Positions 27,090 through 36,199 of a DNA stretch of 64,000 nucleotides are shown one piece after another. The notes under the pieces were generated by a model. That model was not told the DNA's origin and did not search any database. It saw only the letters and a program-made list of their open reading frames with translations. The position numbers and the translations under genes are program-made. The stretch comes from Paenibacillus_S sp043945595. Lineage in GTDB: Bacteria; Bacillota; Bacilli; Paenibacillales; NBRC-103111. The stretch spans positions 4,898,001 through 4,962,000 of the forward strand of contig NZ_JBIFNP010000001.1 in the NCBI RefSeq assembly GCF_043945595.1. Direction: 5' to 3'. How positions within the stretch are numbered: the first letter of the stretch is position 1; every line of letters starts with the position of its first letter.

Positions 27090-28211
27090 CTAGTGAAGCG
27101 TATCGTTTTCAAACATCAGCTCTTCAAAGGGTTGATTGCGGAACAGCATCGTTACATTAAAGGATTCGAATTCCTTCTCTTTATCCAGCTCATCCATCAG
27201 AAGGGACGAAATGTATTCGCGGTCGTCGGAGCTGCCCGGTTCGCGGAAATCGATAAAGCCGGTCAGCTGTCGCTCGCTGATATCGACGGTAGCCGTACCG
27301 ATTGGCAGCCCGCCGTAAGAGGTTTGATAAATTTCATAGGTCAGCATGTCGCCGTCGTCTCTGGCTAAGCTGACTGCATAATCGTCACGATTAAAGGAAG
27401 GTTCTTCGTCGGATTCGAACAGCAGGCTGTTCTCGTCGTCCAGCAGCTCTTCATGCATCAGTTCAATCGTTTCGATAATGTCCTGGTTCCATTCCATATG
27501 AAGGACGAACGAATCGACTTCATCCTCATCAAAATCGCTGACAATCAAGTCGGCAACGGCCTCCAGCTCTTCTTCCTCCGGCTCCAGCAGCCAGTGAATC
27601 GTACCGCTGACTTCCCCTTCCTCCAGAAACAGCTCCGCTTCGGCTAACAGCTCCATCTCTTCATCATAGATGTGATACTCCAATGTATTGCGAGACTCGG
27701 CAACGATGACGAGGTGATGTGTGCGCTCGGCATCATCCGTTTCACGGAAAGATTCCTCCGGTTCGGAATCGTAAGCCAGCGGCTCTAATGAATCGTAATT
27801 CGGGCCGTCATGCCAACGATACTGCCCATGCTCCGCAAGACCGGCATCTTCCAGCCTGTCGTCATCCAGCTCATCCGCCTCGAAATCGAAATCTTCCTCC
27901 ACATCCGTATAGGACGAATCCCATGTATCGGTCGCAATGATATGATCGTATTCGCCATAGGTGACCACGACATCGCACGTTTGTATCCTCATGGCGTCCA
28001 TCAGGGACTGGACGTAGAGCTGCAGCTCACCGGCCACCTGCTGCTTCGCGTGAGGAGGTAAGGTAGTTTGCTCCAATTGGATGGCCCCGGAAATGCGGTC
28101 TGTCTCACGGTATACCAAGCTCATGGTGCCAATAAACCGATTGTTCCACATAATATCGTTCACTTCGCCGCCTGTCGTCTTCATATCCGGTCTAATCACA
28201 ATCTCCGTCAT
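27090..28211 (-). CDS. Large acidic protein of unknown function
   Basis: 373 residues with extreme Asp/Glu content: runs such as DVEEDFDFEADELDDDRLED and EPEEEELEAVADLIV. There seem to be three similar beta-rich units, each with a pattern like NNRFIGTMSLVYRETDRISG, MELLAEAELFLEEGEVSG and GLPIGTATVDISERQLTG, so the protein may be a triplicated domain joined by acidic linkers. No signal peptide. No family recognised. GGAGG-like site upstream; terminator downstream. Confidence 0.7.
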   Translation of the reverse strand: MTEIVIRPDMKTTGGEVNDIMWNNRFIGTMSLVYRETDRISGAIQLEQTTLPPHAKQQVAGELQLYVQSLMDAMRIQTCDVVVTYGEYDHIIATDTWDSSYTDVEEDFDFEADELDDDRLEDAGLAEHGQYRWHDGPNYDSLEPLAYDSEPEESFRETDDAERTHHLVIVAESRNTLEYHIYDEEMELLAEAELFLEEGEVSGTIHWLLEPEEEELEAVADLIVSDFDEDEVDSFVLHMEWNQDIIETIELMHEELLDDENSLLFESDEEPSFNRDDYAVSLARDDGDMLTYEIYQTSYGGLPIGTATVDISERQLTGFIDFREPGSSDDREYISSLLMDELDKEKEFESFNVTMLFRNQPFEELMFENDTLH

Positions 28212-28461
28212 TATCTCGCCTCCATTGGTTCCTTCATGGCTGGTGTACCTATAAAAACCACCCTACCTAGCGTGTCCTAAAAAGCCCAAAATATATGCGC
28301 AGGGATAGGAGTCCATACGCCAAGACGGATTTCTCATATGATAAGAGTAAACCGATGAGAAAATATCACATCCAGCATTGGGTTCCTGCCGAAGCGTACC
28401 ATTCAACCGAACGCTTGCCTCTTGCTCCATCGGTAAACTAACAGATATGGGAGGAATCAGC

Positions 28462-28554
28462 ATGTCAGCAGTTGGAGGTTTGTACACAAGCACTGGTGTT
28501 ATCCTGGTATTGTTCATCCTTTTGGTTATCGTAACTCGCGCAGGCTGGCTGTAA
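28462..28554 (+). CDS. YjcZ-family small sporulation protein
   Basis: 30 residues: MSAVGGLYTSTGVILVLF then ILLVIVTRAGWL. Gly-rich N-terminus plus one hydrophobic helix is the YjcZ pattern found in spore-forming Bacillales. GGGAGGAA ribosome site. A CATATGATA word at 28335 fits a SigE/SigK -10 but is far away. A paralogue lies at 63118-63207. Confidence 0.75.
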   Translation: MSAVGGLYTSTGVILVLFILLVIVTRAGWL

Positions 28555-28939
28555 GCCTGCCGACGCTCTGAATGAAACGGCACCGCTAGCCTGGGGAAGT
28601 CCAGCCTTCCCTTCGGCGGATGCGCTGCCCTACGTTGAAAAATAAATAACAGTCGCACGCTTAAATCCGAGCGGCGTCCGGCATCCTCCGGGGCGAACCG
28701 GCTAACCGGCATCGGCCCCGAGATGCAGCAAGCCGCATACCGTCCATCGTTTCCGCTGCTAGCGGAAAAGCGGCGATATTCTTTGATCAAATCCAGGATA
28801 AGTACGCGCTGCTTGGCCCTGTGCAAAGCAGCGCGTGCTTACCTCTGTGCCATGGCAATATAATCATAATTGCGGCTCTAATGACAAAAGACCGGTGTCG
28901 TCGGACACCGGTCTTTCTATGTGAAAACAGCCGTACGGC
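28555..28939. other. Intergenic region with no supported gene except a terminator
   Basis: 385 nt between the YjcZ gene and the HAD gene. Minus-strand open frames here run antisense through yjcZ and lack ribosome sites. The only clear element is the hairpin at 28886-28916. Confidence 0.5.
28886..28916 (-). terminator. Terminator of the HAD phosphatase gene
   Basis: A perfect hairpin AAAGACCGGTGTC/GACACCGGTCTTT with a 4-nt loop. T tracts are present on both sides. Confidence 0.85.
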
Positions 28940-29746
28940 TCAATGCTGCGGTGTATGCAGGCCGTATTTAGCGAAAGCGGCCGCGACACCGTCTTCATTA
29001 TTGGAAGACGTTACCGCATCGGCGGCGCGCTTCACCGCCTCCGGAGCATTGTCCATCGCTATGCCGAGTCCGGCATACTGCAGCATCTCCACATCGTTAT
29101 AATAATTGCCGATAGCCATAATCCGCTCTCTTGGAACCTGCCACTGCTCCGCAAGCTGCTGTACAGCCTTCCCCTTGGAAGCTGCGGTGCTCATCACGTC
29201 GATAAACGAATCGCCGCTCCGCAGGGCATGCAGCCCTTCCGGCTGCAGCCTTGCAAAATCCTGCTCCGCTTTGTCCATTTCCTCCGGCGTCCCGAATAAA
29301 GTGAACTTGACGATAGACTGCCCCAAACGAAGCACATCGGGAATCGTATGCGGCATAAGCATGAATTTGCCGTACATGGCAGCGGCGGTCGCGCCGATAG
29401 CCTCGGCAAACATCTCATAAGCCGTGCAAACGTCGAAATGGATGCCGCGCTCCCTGCAGTAGCTGATAAGACCGCTAACCTGCTGCGGCTCGAAGCCGTA
29501 TTCATGAAGCACCCGTCCTCCCGGGACTTGAACCGTGGCCGCTCCATTATGCGTAATCAGCACGCCATCCAGCCCCAGCTCCTCCAAAACGGGAATCGCA
29601 TTCGCCGGCCCTCTGCCCGTACAGAGCACGATCTTCGCCCCCTGTGCATGCGCATCCCGAACGGCCCGCTTGGTAGCCTCCGTCAATTCGTGATCGTCGT
29701 TCAACAGCGTTCCGTCCACATCCAGCGCAATCATTGAATAATCCAT
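28940..29746 (-). CDS. HAD-superfamily Cof-type phosphatase
   Basis: 268 residues. Motif I ALDVDGTLLNDDHE with nucleophile Asp, motif II LCTGRG, motif III Lys in STAASKGKAVQQLA, motif IV GNYYNDVEML. The usual motif IV is GDxxND; here the first Asp is Asn, a common Cof-type variant. The C2-type cap (residues 85-190) makes it a sugar-phosphate or nucleotide phosphatase. Its ribosome site GAGGAG lies inside the last codons of the pseudouridine synthase gene, so the two are coupled. Confidence 0.88.
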   Translation of the reverse strand: MDYSMIALDVDGTLLNDDHELTEATKRAVRDAHAQGAKIVLCTGRGPANAIPVLEELGLDGVLITHNGAATVQVPGGRVLHEYGFEPQQVSGLISYCRERGIHFDVCTAYEMFAEAIGATAAAMYGKFMLMPHTIPDVLRLGQSIVKFTLFGTPEEMDKAEQDFARLQPEGLHALRSGDSFIDVMSTAASKGKAVQQLAEQWQVPRERIMAIGNYYNDVEMLQYAGLGIAMDNAPEAVKRAADAVTSSNNEDGVAAAFAKYGLHTPQH

Positions 29747-29748
29747 AG

Positions 29749-30541
29749 CTACAGCTCCTCTTGACCTTGCTCCGCGCCTGCTTTCGGATCAGCGGGTTCC
29801 CCCGCATGCGCCTGTTGCAGCTGAAGCAATTCCGCTCCGGTCAGCTCACGGTATTCGCCAGGCGACAAATATTCATCCAGGAGAAGAGGCCCCATGGACA
29901 TTCTTTTCAAGAACACAACCCGCTTGCCGACCGCCTGAAACATGCGTTTCACCTGATGAAACTTCCCTTCCATAATCGTCAGCTCGATTTTGGACAGGCT
30001 TCCGTTCGCCTCGCCCGTCTGCAGAATCGTCAGGCTCGCCGGCATCGTCACATAGCCGTCGTCCAGCTCAACGCCAGCCGCGAAGGCTTTTGCGTCCGCA
30101 TCGGTAACGACGCCCTCCACCTCGGCAAAATAGGTTTTGGGAACGTGCTTGCGCGGAGAAAGCAAATTATGCGTCAGCTTGCCGTCATTGGTCAGCAGAA
30201 GCAGCCCTTCCGTATCTTTATCCAGTCTGCCGACAGGAAAAGGCTCGAAGCGGGCGTACTGCTCCTCCAGCAGATCGATTACGGTGCGGTCTCGCGTGTC
30301 TTCCGTCGCCGATATAACCCCCTGGGGCTTGTTCAGCATTAAGTATATAAACTCTCGGTAATCGAACGTCCTGTCCGTTTACCGTAACCCGGTTCAGCTC
30401 AGGGTTCACCTGGACTCCGCTGTCCTTGACCGGACGGTCGTTCAGACGGACGGCGCCCTTTTTCACCAGCTGTTTAATTTCACTGCGGGTGCCGTAGCCC
30501 GTATGCGCCAGCAGCTTGTCCAGACGCAGCGTCGATTTCAT
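29749..30541 (-). CDS. RsuA/RluB-type pseudouridine synthase, frameshifted
   Basis: 16S/23S rRNA pseudouridine synthase, 263 residues when corrected. S4 domain MKSTLRLDKLLAHTGYGTRS; catalytic motif PVGRLDKDTEGLLLLTNDG with Asp; HNLLSPRKHVPKTYFAEV and EGKFHQVKRMFQAVG. The frame breaks after GQDVR; removing one A at 30360-30361 (plus strand) gives GQDVRYREFIYLMLNKPQGV. The first ORF alone would hold only the S4 domain. Starts with ATG 30539-30541. Confidence 0.9.
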
Positions 30542-30586
30542 TCAAGTCAGCCTCCATCCCGCAGGATATTTATTCATTAGCATGCC

Positions 30587-30628
30587 TCAAGCCGTGAGTG
30601 GATTGTGAGTCCATACAGCTTGAGGCTC
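30587..30628 (-). repeat. Inverted repeat downstream of the anchored protein gene
   Basis: CCTCAAGC and GCTTGAGG form a hairpin around a 26-nt loop, in the 200-nt gap between the stop of the anchored protein (30742) and the pseudouridine synthase start. It may be a weak terminator; no T tract is obvious. Confidence 0.35.
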
Positions 30629-30741
30629 GTTATAGGAGCGGCCTTATTCGCCTGCTAAGCCGCTGCAGCTCTTCTCCTCTATATATGCGTCCGGCAAACG
30701 ATTGCCGATCATCTGTATTCCAAAGGCTCGGCATGTGTGCT

Positions 30742-32400
30742 CTAGCTGATGGGGAACAAATACATTTTACCGCCATCCGGCTGATCTTGATACCGCGAGA
30801 TCCAATGGGCATTGATCCATAGGAAAGCCTGATTGTCCCAATTATATTTCTTATAGTTCAACGCTGCAACCACGAGGTCCGGCCGGGTAAAGGAGCTGAT
30901 AAATACCTTTTTGCTCGAATCGTCGGCATACAGGATTGTGTCCTCCTCCGGATAGCGGACCACCTGCTTCGTGTTCCAGCGGCACATGAAATAGGTCTGA
31001 TCCGCATAATTCACAAACACCTGCTCCTCGCCGGAAACAAGAACCGGATCCAGAGTAACCTGACCGAATAAAACATCGTTTCGATCCCAGCTGTCGGGAG
31101 CCGTCAACCGGTTCAGCGGCGTCATCGCCCCGGTGTTCATATCGCCGAGAAGCCAGCCCGACGTTTGCTTCACCATCCGGCCGTCCTTATTCGCCGCCAG
31201 CGTGTACTTATGAAGCAGCACCGTTTTCTTTGCAGAGCTGTAGCCCCCAAATTCCAGCCTTTCCTTTGCCCTCTCGGGCAAACTGAAGCGGCTGAGCGCA
31301 TGGCCCTGAAGATCCAGCAGCTGCACGCCGTAGGACAGCAGCAGATGGTTGTCCGGCCCGCTCCCGTTCAATAGGTTCGAAGGGCTGCGGTCATAAGTGA
31401 AATTATAATATGCGACACCGCCCGAAGAATCGATGCCCGCATCAATCAGTCCCGGCTCATTGGCAAAGGGCTGCCGCTTGACGTCCGCCTGCATATCCAG
31501 CCACCAAGTGTCAGGCTGAAACGGCTGGGCAGTGTACAATGCAATGCCGGTTTCTGTGCTGATTTCAACCTGTGCTTCTGTTCCGCGCTCGCCTGCTCCG
31601 GCCAGCAGCGGCTTCTTGGAGCCGTCGGCCAGATTATATATGAGAGTTCCGTTTAGACGGTCCCGGGTCAGCAAATGCTTTTGGTCAGGGGCCAGCACCG
31701 CCTCATACATTACGGGAGACGCCTCAGCAATAGGTGAAGAAAGCCCGGGGGCATACCGGAACAGCTCCAGAACCAGCGTCGCCTTCTGTTCCGTCATATC
31801 CCAGCGTTGAAGGCTGTATACCCACTCCGGATCGGTCTGGCTGACTGTCGCGTAGAGGAAAACGTCGTTGGAAAGAAACCCGCATAGCAGCGTAGAGGCT
31901 GCGGCAGTCTCCGCCTGTTCCCCGTACGCGTAGCTGATCGGCGCCTGCGTCATTTGCTGGGTGTCGGGCTCAACGGTCATCAGATCGAGCTGACTCCAGC
32001 GGTGCGAAGCCTCCTTCGCCGTTCTTTGCACGAAATAAAGGACACGCTGCCGGTCGGGCGTTACATAGGAATGTAAAACATGGCCTTGATCCAGTACGGC
32101 CTGCAGCGTTTTGGCCGTCTTCGGCTTTTGCTTCGCCTTCAGCACCTGCACCGGCCCGAAGTCGTGCATCGGCAGCTGAGGATGCTGAGCCTCGAATCGC
32201 TCAAGGACATGGAAGCTTTCCGCCGCCGTACCGGATAATGCAGCGTCCTGCAGGCTTGCATGGAACGGGTCTGCTTGCGTCCGCAGACTCCCGCTGCCGG
32301 ATACCGCCGTAAAAAGAATGCCGAAGATCCCGCACAGCACCAATATGCCCAGCAGCAGCCAAAAATAAGGAAGAATCGCTCTACAGCCCCGTTTTGCCAT
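30742..32400 (-). CDS. Membrane-anchored extracytoplasmic beta-rich protein
   Basis: About 552 residues. ATG 32398-32400 (MAKRGCRAILPYFWLLLG) is preferred because GAGGAG lies 8 nt upstream; ATG 32404-32406 is also possible. One N-terminal transmembrane segment (residues about 10-32), then a large external part with repeated short strands (RQRVLYFVQR, NDVFLYATVSQ, QKHLLTRDRL, GIALYTAQPF, KKTVLLHKYT) suggesting a beta-propeller. No catalytic motif and no family recognised. It resembles in layout the partial gene at 1-254. Confidence 0.65.
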   Translation of the reverse strand: MAKRGCRAILPYFWLLLGILVLCGIFGILFTAVSGSGSLRTQADPFHASLQDAALSGTAAESFHVLERFEAQHPQLPMHDFGPVQVLKAKQKPKTAKTLQAVLDQGHVLHSYVTPDRQRVLYFVQRTAKEASHRWSQLDLMTVEPDTQQMTQAPISYAYGEQAETAAASTLLCGFLSNDVFLYATVSQTDPEWVYSLQRWDMTEQKATLVLELFRYAPGLSSPIAEASPVMYEAVLAPDQKHLLTRDRLNGTLIYNLADGSKKPLLAGAGERGTEAQVEISTETGIALYTAQPFQPDTWWLDMQADVKRQPFANEPGLIDAGIDSSGGVAYYNFTYDRSPSNLLNGSGPDNHLLLSYGVQLLDLQGHALSRFSLPERAKERLEFGGYSSAKKTVLLHKYTLAANKDGRMVKQTSGWLLGDMNTGAMTPLNRLTAPDSWDRNDVLFGQVTLDPVLVSGEEQVFVNYADQTYFMCRWNTKQVVRYPEEDTILYADDSSKKVFISSFTRPDLVVAALNYKKYNWDNQAFLWINAHWISRYQDQPDGGKMYLFPIS

Positions 32401-32562
32401 GTCCATTCTCCTCGTATTGCAAGCTACCAGATGTATTCCCTGTCCCCTTCGGAAAATCCTTCTTCCGCTTAGAGGAGAGCAACGGATAACAATCCAACGT
32501 CACCTAAACGGGCTCCTAAAATGGATCTGCATGCCCGATGAGCCATGATCGTATAAGCGGAT

Positions 32563-33114
32563 TTGCCGCTGCTGGCGGAAATCGGCCCGACCGTCACAAC
32601 CCTTCAAAGCGCACGCGCTGCAGGAGTCAGCGAGCCGACTATATTCCGGGTTTTCGCCGATAAAACGGAGGTATTGGCCGCGTACCTGGAAGAGGCAACC
32701 AAGCAGGAGCATACTGCGATGGAATTGGAGGCAATCGAACTGGAAGCTGGATTGGAACAACGCGTCATGGACTTGATTGAGGTCATCCGGCTTCAAGGGG
32801 AGCGGACTGGAGCGGTAGTGAACGCCATTCAAATGGCCGCGCCGGCAAAGCCGCGGGATCGGCTGGCATTATCCGATGAAGACATCCGCCAATTGAATGA
32901 ACAGCGGACCCATTCGTACACGATTATTCGGAGCGCTGTCTGCAGAGTGCCGGCACCGGACGAACCGCGTTTACGTAAGCCGGTATCCGATATTGCAGTC
33001 ATGATACTCGCCGTCGACATGCCGCTTGGCCGATCCGGCGGCCGGGACGCCGGGCAGGCAAGTATCACTACAGAACAGCTCGCGGATCTCATCCTGCATG
33101 GAATCGTGAATTGA
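32563..33114 (+). pseudogene. TetR-family regulator lacking its N-terminus
   Basis: The HTH core is recognisable: LLAEIGPTVTTLQSARAAG, VSEPTIFRVFADKTEVLAAY. TetR proteins need about 15-20 residues before this for helix 1; here a TAA at 32554 closes the frame and no start with a ribosome site exists (TTG 32563 is the only option). A nearby ATG frame (MPDEP-stop) is in a different phase. The ligand-binding part is also short. It may be a decayed gene or another sequence error. No adjacent efflux gene. Confidence 0.6.
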
Positions 33115-33194
33115 TCCTGCGTGCGGTGCCTTGAATTATGTAGGGACATCGTTTGCATCAGTTTTCCCTAACGTCCTCCCGTTGTCAGCCGCAA

Positions 33195-33632
33195 TTAATG
33201 CTCGCCTCCAGGCACAGGAGGATCCCGGCGAAGCTCCTCCACCCGCTCCTCCAGCTGCGGATCGAGAATCGCAATATCCAGGTCGTAGAATGCAAAAGGC
33301 TGCTCGACCGCTCTTTCCAGCCGCTCCAGATACCGCTTGCTGTCGTCTACCAGGCGCCCCAAATCGATGCCTGTGCCCTGCTGCTCTCTTCGAGGCTCCA
33401 GCTTCTGCACCGCCGCGGTAAACAGCTTGACCGCTCCGCTGAGATTGCCGTTGCGGTAATGATAAAGGCCTACCGCAACCTGCAGCAGGCCTTGATATAA
33501 AGGAGCTCTGCCTTCTTCCAGCCACAGCTCCTCCATCACCTCATGACATTCGAAATAATCCCGTTCCACATTAAAATAATAGACGAATTCCACATACAAT
33601 CTGTCATAAGCGTTTGACGCTTCCTCACGCAT
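33195..33632 (-). CDS. DUF309 family protein
   Basis: About 145 residues from ATG 33630-33632 (MREEASNAYDRLYVEFVYY) with GAGGTGG upstream. DUF309 signature: FNVERDYFECHEVMEELWL and PLYQGLLQVAVGLYHYRNGN, a small helical domain with conserved His-Glu. Related to B. subtilis YpuF; function unknown. Last gene of a run pyrD-relQ-DUF309 on the same strand. Confidence 0.88.
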   Translation of the reverse strand: MREEASNAYDRLYVEFVYYFNVERDYFECHEVMEELWLEEGRAPLYQGLLQVAVGLYHYRNGNLSGAVKLFTAAVQKLEPRREQQGTGIDLGRLVDDSKRYLERLERAVEQPFAFYDLDIAILDPQLEERVEELRRDPPVPGGEH

Positions 33633-33718
33633 GTCCGTCCACCTCGATTCGCGGGCTGCTTGGCCGCGTATCGGCCAGCGGCACACCCGCTGAATGTCCC
33701 GGCGCCGCCGGGGCTTGA

Positions 33719-34522
33719 CTAATTGCCGCTGCCCTTTTTGGCCCGGGCTATCGCTTCTTCGATCTCGTTCGACAGCTCCTTCAAGTACCAGACGTCATCG
33801 CTTTCCCAATGCTCGTTAAAGCGAAGCTGGAATTGCGCCGCCTCGCGTACCCGGTGGTAAAAGTAAAGCTCCTGAATGCCGTTCAGCACCCGCGTAACGA
33901 TATTGGACTTATCCTCAAACAGCTGCTGCGACGCCATAATATCGTCACGGATGCTGCTCATTTCCTGATCCAGAATATAGGCGGCTTCCGCCGCTTTGCT
34001 CAGCCGCTTGATTACGTCCTCCGGAAGGCTTTCCCGGTACTTGTAGTTCAGCGAATGCTCGATCGTCGCCCAGAAGTTCATGGCGAGCGTCCGGATTTGA
34101 ACCTCCGCCAGAACCCGCTTCATCCCGAGCGCCGTCTGCACCGGATATTCCAGAATCATATGGTAGCTGCGGTAGCCGCTCGGCTTTTTGTTGCGGATAT
34201 AATCCTTTTCATACAGCAAAGTCATATCCTCGCGCGCGCGAATCAGCTCCGCCAGCCGTTCGATATCCTCCACGAACTGGCACATGATGCGGATGCCGGC
34301 AATATCCTCAATGCCTGTCTCCAGCTGGTCCATGGGAACGTTCAGACGCTTCGCTTTCTCCAAAATACTGGAGGTCTTCTTGACCCGCCCCGTAACAAAC
34401 TCAATCGGGGAATATTCCTCGCGGCTCTTCAGCTCCCCGCGCAGCGTTTTAAACTTGACCTTCAGCTCTTCGACGGCCTGCTCATATGGCATTAGAAATT
34501 TTTTCCAGTCACGTCCATCCAT
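33719..34522 (-). CDS. relQ: Small alarmone synthetase RelQ/YjbM type
   Basis: (p)ppGpp synthetase without hydrolase domain. 267 residues. MDGRDWKKFLMPYEQAVEEL, then EFVTGRVKKTSSILEKA, DIAGIRIMCQFVEDI, RNKKPSGYRSYHMILEYPV (G-loop) and VLAEVQIRTLAMNFWATIEH (Glu and RTxxM), all typical of SAS proteins of the YjbM group. ATG 34520-34522 has GGAGG 9 nt upstream. It lies 25 nt after pyrD, so pyrimidine synthesis and stringent signalling genes are probably cotranscribed. Confidence 0.94.
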   Translation of the reverse strand: MDGRDWKKFLMPYEQAVEELKVKFKTLRGELKSREEYSPIEFVTGRVKKTSSILEKAKRLNVPMDQLETGIEDIAGIRIMCQFVEDIERLAELIRAREDMTLLYEKDYIRNKKPSGYRSYHMILEYPVQTALGMKRVLAEVQIRTLAMNFWATIEHSLNYKYRESLPEDVIKRLSKAAEAAYILDQEMSSIRDDIMASQQLFEDKSNIVTRVLNGIQELYFYHRVREAAQFQLRFNEHWESDDVWYLKELSNEIEEAIARAKKGSGN

Positions 34523-34547
34523 CCGTATTCCTCCATTTTCCTTACTG

Positions 34548-35645
34548 CTATCTATGGTCAGCTCCAACCGCTTCCGAAATGCGGGAAAAGCCGTCCTTGC
34601 GAAGCAGCTCCCTCAAGCCTTCATTCAAGCGGCGGACGAGACCCGGCCCTTCATAAATCAATGCGGTGTACACCTCGACAAGGCTGGCCCCCGCGCGTAT
34701 TTTGTCATATGCATCCCGGGCGGTAAAAATGCCTCCCGATCCGATGATCGGCAGCTTGCCCTCCGTAGCGCTGTATATCGTATGAATCAGCTTCGTCGAT
34801 CTTTCCGTTAAAGGCCTGCCGCTCAAGCCGCCTGTCTCGCCTTTGTGCTTATGGGTCAAGCCCGCCCGGGAAATGGTCGTATTCGAAGCAATAATACCGG
34901 ATACGCCGCTTTCCACAATCGTACGGACCATATACTCAATCTCGTCGCCCTCCAAATCGGGAGCGATTTTGACGAGCACCGGCTTCGGCGCGCCGCCGGC
35001 CTTCTGGTGCTGCAGCTTCATCTCATCCTGAACGGCGGCAAGCAGCCTCGACAAATCGTCGCCATGCTGCAAATTGCGCAGATCCGGCGTGTTCGGGGAG
35101 CTGATATTGACGACAAAAAAATCGCCGTATCCGTACAGCCCGCGGATGCAAGCCCGGTAATCCTCTTCGGCCTGCTCATTGGGCGTTACTTTATTTTTAC
35201 CGATGTTGACGGCGACCGGAATCGTCCTTCTCCCGGCCTGCTTCAAATGCTCGGCCATCGTTTCAATCCCTACATTGTTGAAGCCCATCCGGTTAATGAG
35301 GGCATGATCCTCCGGCAAGCGGAACAATCGGGGCAGCTCATTGCCCGCCTGAGGCTTGGGCGTAACCGTCCCGACCTCCATAAAGCCGAAGCCGATGCTG
35401 GAAAACCCGGGAACCGCCTTCGCATTTTTGTCCAAACCTGCGGCCAGTCCGATCGGATTGGCGAACCGGACCCCCCAAAGGGACGTTTCCAGCTCCGCAT
35501 ACGCCGGCACCGAGTAAAGCCCCCGCAGCAGGGCTCTTCCACCCGGCAGGTTTGCGACAGTGTGAAGCCCGTCGATGGTCAAATGATGCGCCTTTTCCGG
35601 GTCCATCCGGAACAGCACCGGTTTTGCTATGTTCTTGTAAAGCAT
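34548..35645 (-). CDS. pyrD: Dihydroorotate dehydrogenase, class 2 (quinone)
   Basis: 365 residues. The N-terminal helical extension (MLYKNIAKPVLFRMDPEKAHH) is the membrane/quinone-binding element of class 2 enzymes. FMN-binding and catalytic parts: NPIGLAAGLDKNA, NRMGFNN, VNISSPNTPDLRNLQ with the class 2 catalytic Ser, IASNTTISR, IIGSGGIFTARDAYDKI. Bacillus itself uses class 1B PyrD with PyrK, so a class 2 enzyme outside the pyr operon is a useful lineage mark (Paenibacillus-like). First gene of the run with relQ. Confidence 0.95.
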   Translation of the reverse strand: MLYKNIAKPVLFRMDPEKAHHLTIDGLHTVANLPGGRALLRGLYSVPAYAELETSLWGVRFANPIGLAAGLDKNAKAVPGFSSIGFGFMEVGTVTPKPQAGNELPRLFRLPEDHALINRMGFNNVGIETMAEHLKQAGRRTIPVAVNIGKNKVTPNEQAEEDYRACIRGLYGYGDFFVVNISSPNTPDLRNLQHGDDLSRLLAAVQDEMKLQHQKAGGAPKPVLVKIAPDLEGDEIEYMVRTIVESGVSGIIASNTTISRAGLTHKHKGETGGLSGRPLTERSTKLIHTIYSATEGKLPIIGSGGIFTARDAYDKIRAGASLVEVYTALIYEGPGLVRRLNEGLRELLRKDGFSRISEAVGADHR

Positions 35646-35807
35646 TGCATGTCTCTCCCCTAACCGTTCTGTAAGTTGCTCTCCTTGAACAGTTTATCGT
35701 TTTATGCGCTAAAAATAAAGGGGACAGGCCGTGCAAAATCATGTTCTTGCCCGGGTACATTATGTTAGAATATGCTTAAAACCATCAAAAAGGCAGGGCG
35801 GATTCCC

Positions 35808-35945
35808 ATGCAAAGAAAAAAACCAACTTATCTGCAGCAGCGCAAGCCGCAAGAATCAGTCAACAAAAAGCTCATTATCTGGATCGGCTCGGTATTCGTT
35901 CTATTGATTATCGTCATGGCGGTTCTGCTGATTTTTAACAAGTAA
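35808..35945 (+). CDS. 45-residue single-span membrane protein
   Basis: ATG 35808 to TAA 35943-35945: a basic hydrophilic head MQRKKPTYLQQRKPQESVNK and one transmembrane helix (LIIWIGSVFVLLIIVMAVLL). Ribosome site AGGCAGGG is fair. The positive-inside head predicts an N-in topology. Function unknown. Confidence 0.6.
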   Translation: MQRKKPTYLQQRKPQESVNKKLIIWIGSVFVLLIIVMAVLLIFNK

Positions 35946-36038
35946 GCGTTTCAGCCCCTTGCTGCCGCGCTAAGCCATAAAACTGCCGGCTCCCAGGCTG
36001 TGCTCCGTTCTCGGGCCAGCTCCCTGCAGCCCGCAAAG

Positions 36039-36090
36039 CAAAAAGAAGCCCTATCCGCACAGCGCGGTGATTATGGCTTCTTTGTTTTGC
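36039..36090. terminator. Bidirectional terminator between small ORF and L,D-transpeptidase
   Basis: AAAGAAGCC pairs with GGCTTCTTT; T-rich tails on both strands. Confidence 0.7.
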
Positions 36091-36094
36091 GGGC

Positions 36095-36118
36095 CTTTAC
36101 TTTACTTTACTTTACCGG
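36095..36118. repeat. Short tandem repeat (TTTAC)n
   Basis: Three to four copies of a TTTAC pentamer in the gap between the terminator and the L,D-transpeptidase stop. Possibly polymorphic; no function visible. Confidence 0.6.
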
Positions 36119-36199
36119 GCCGGGCTTTCTCCGGTTTATATCGAGCGAAGCGCCGACGATTCTATTCTCGCAGGAAGCGTGGATTAAGGCGCTCCCGCG

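Noticed and set aside
28263..28826. 187-codon minus-strand ORF
   Set aside because: Runs through the YjcZ gene antisense, no ribosome site, Arg/Pro-rich noise.
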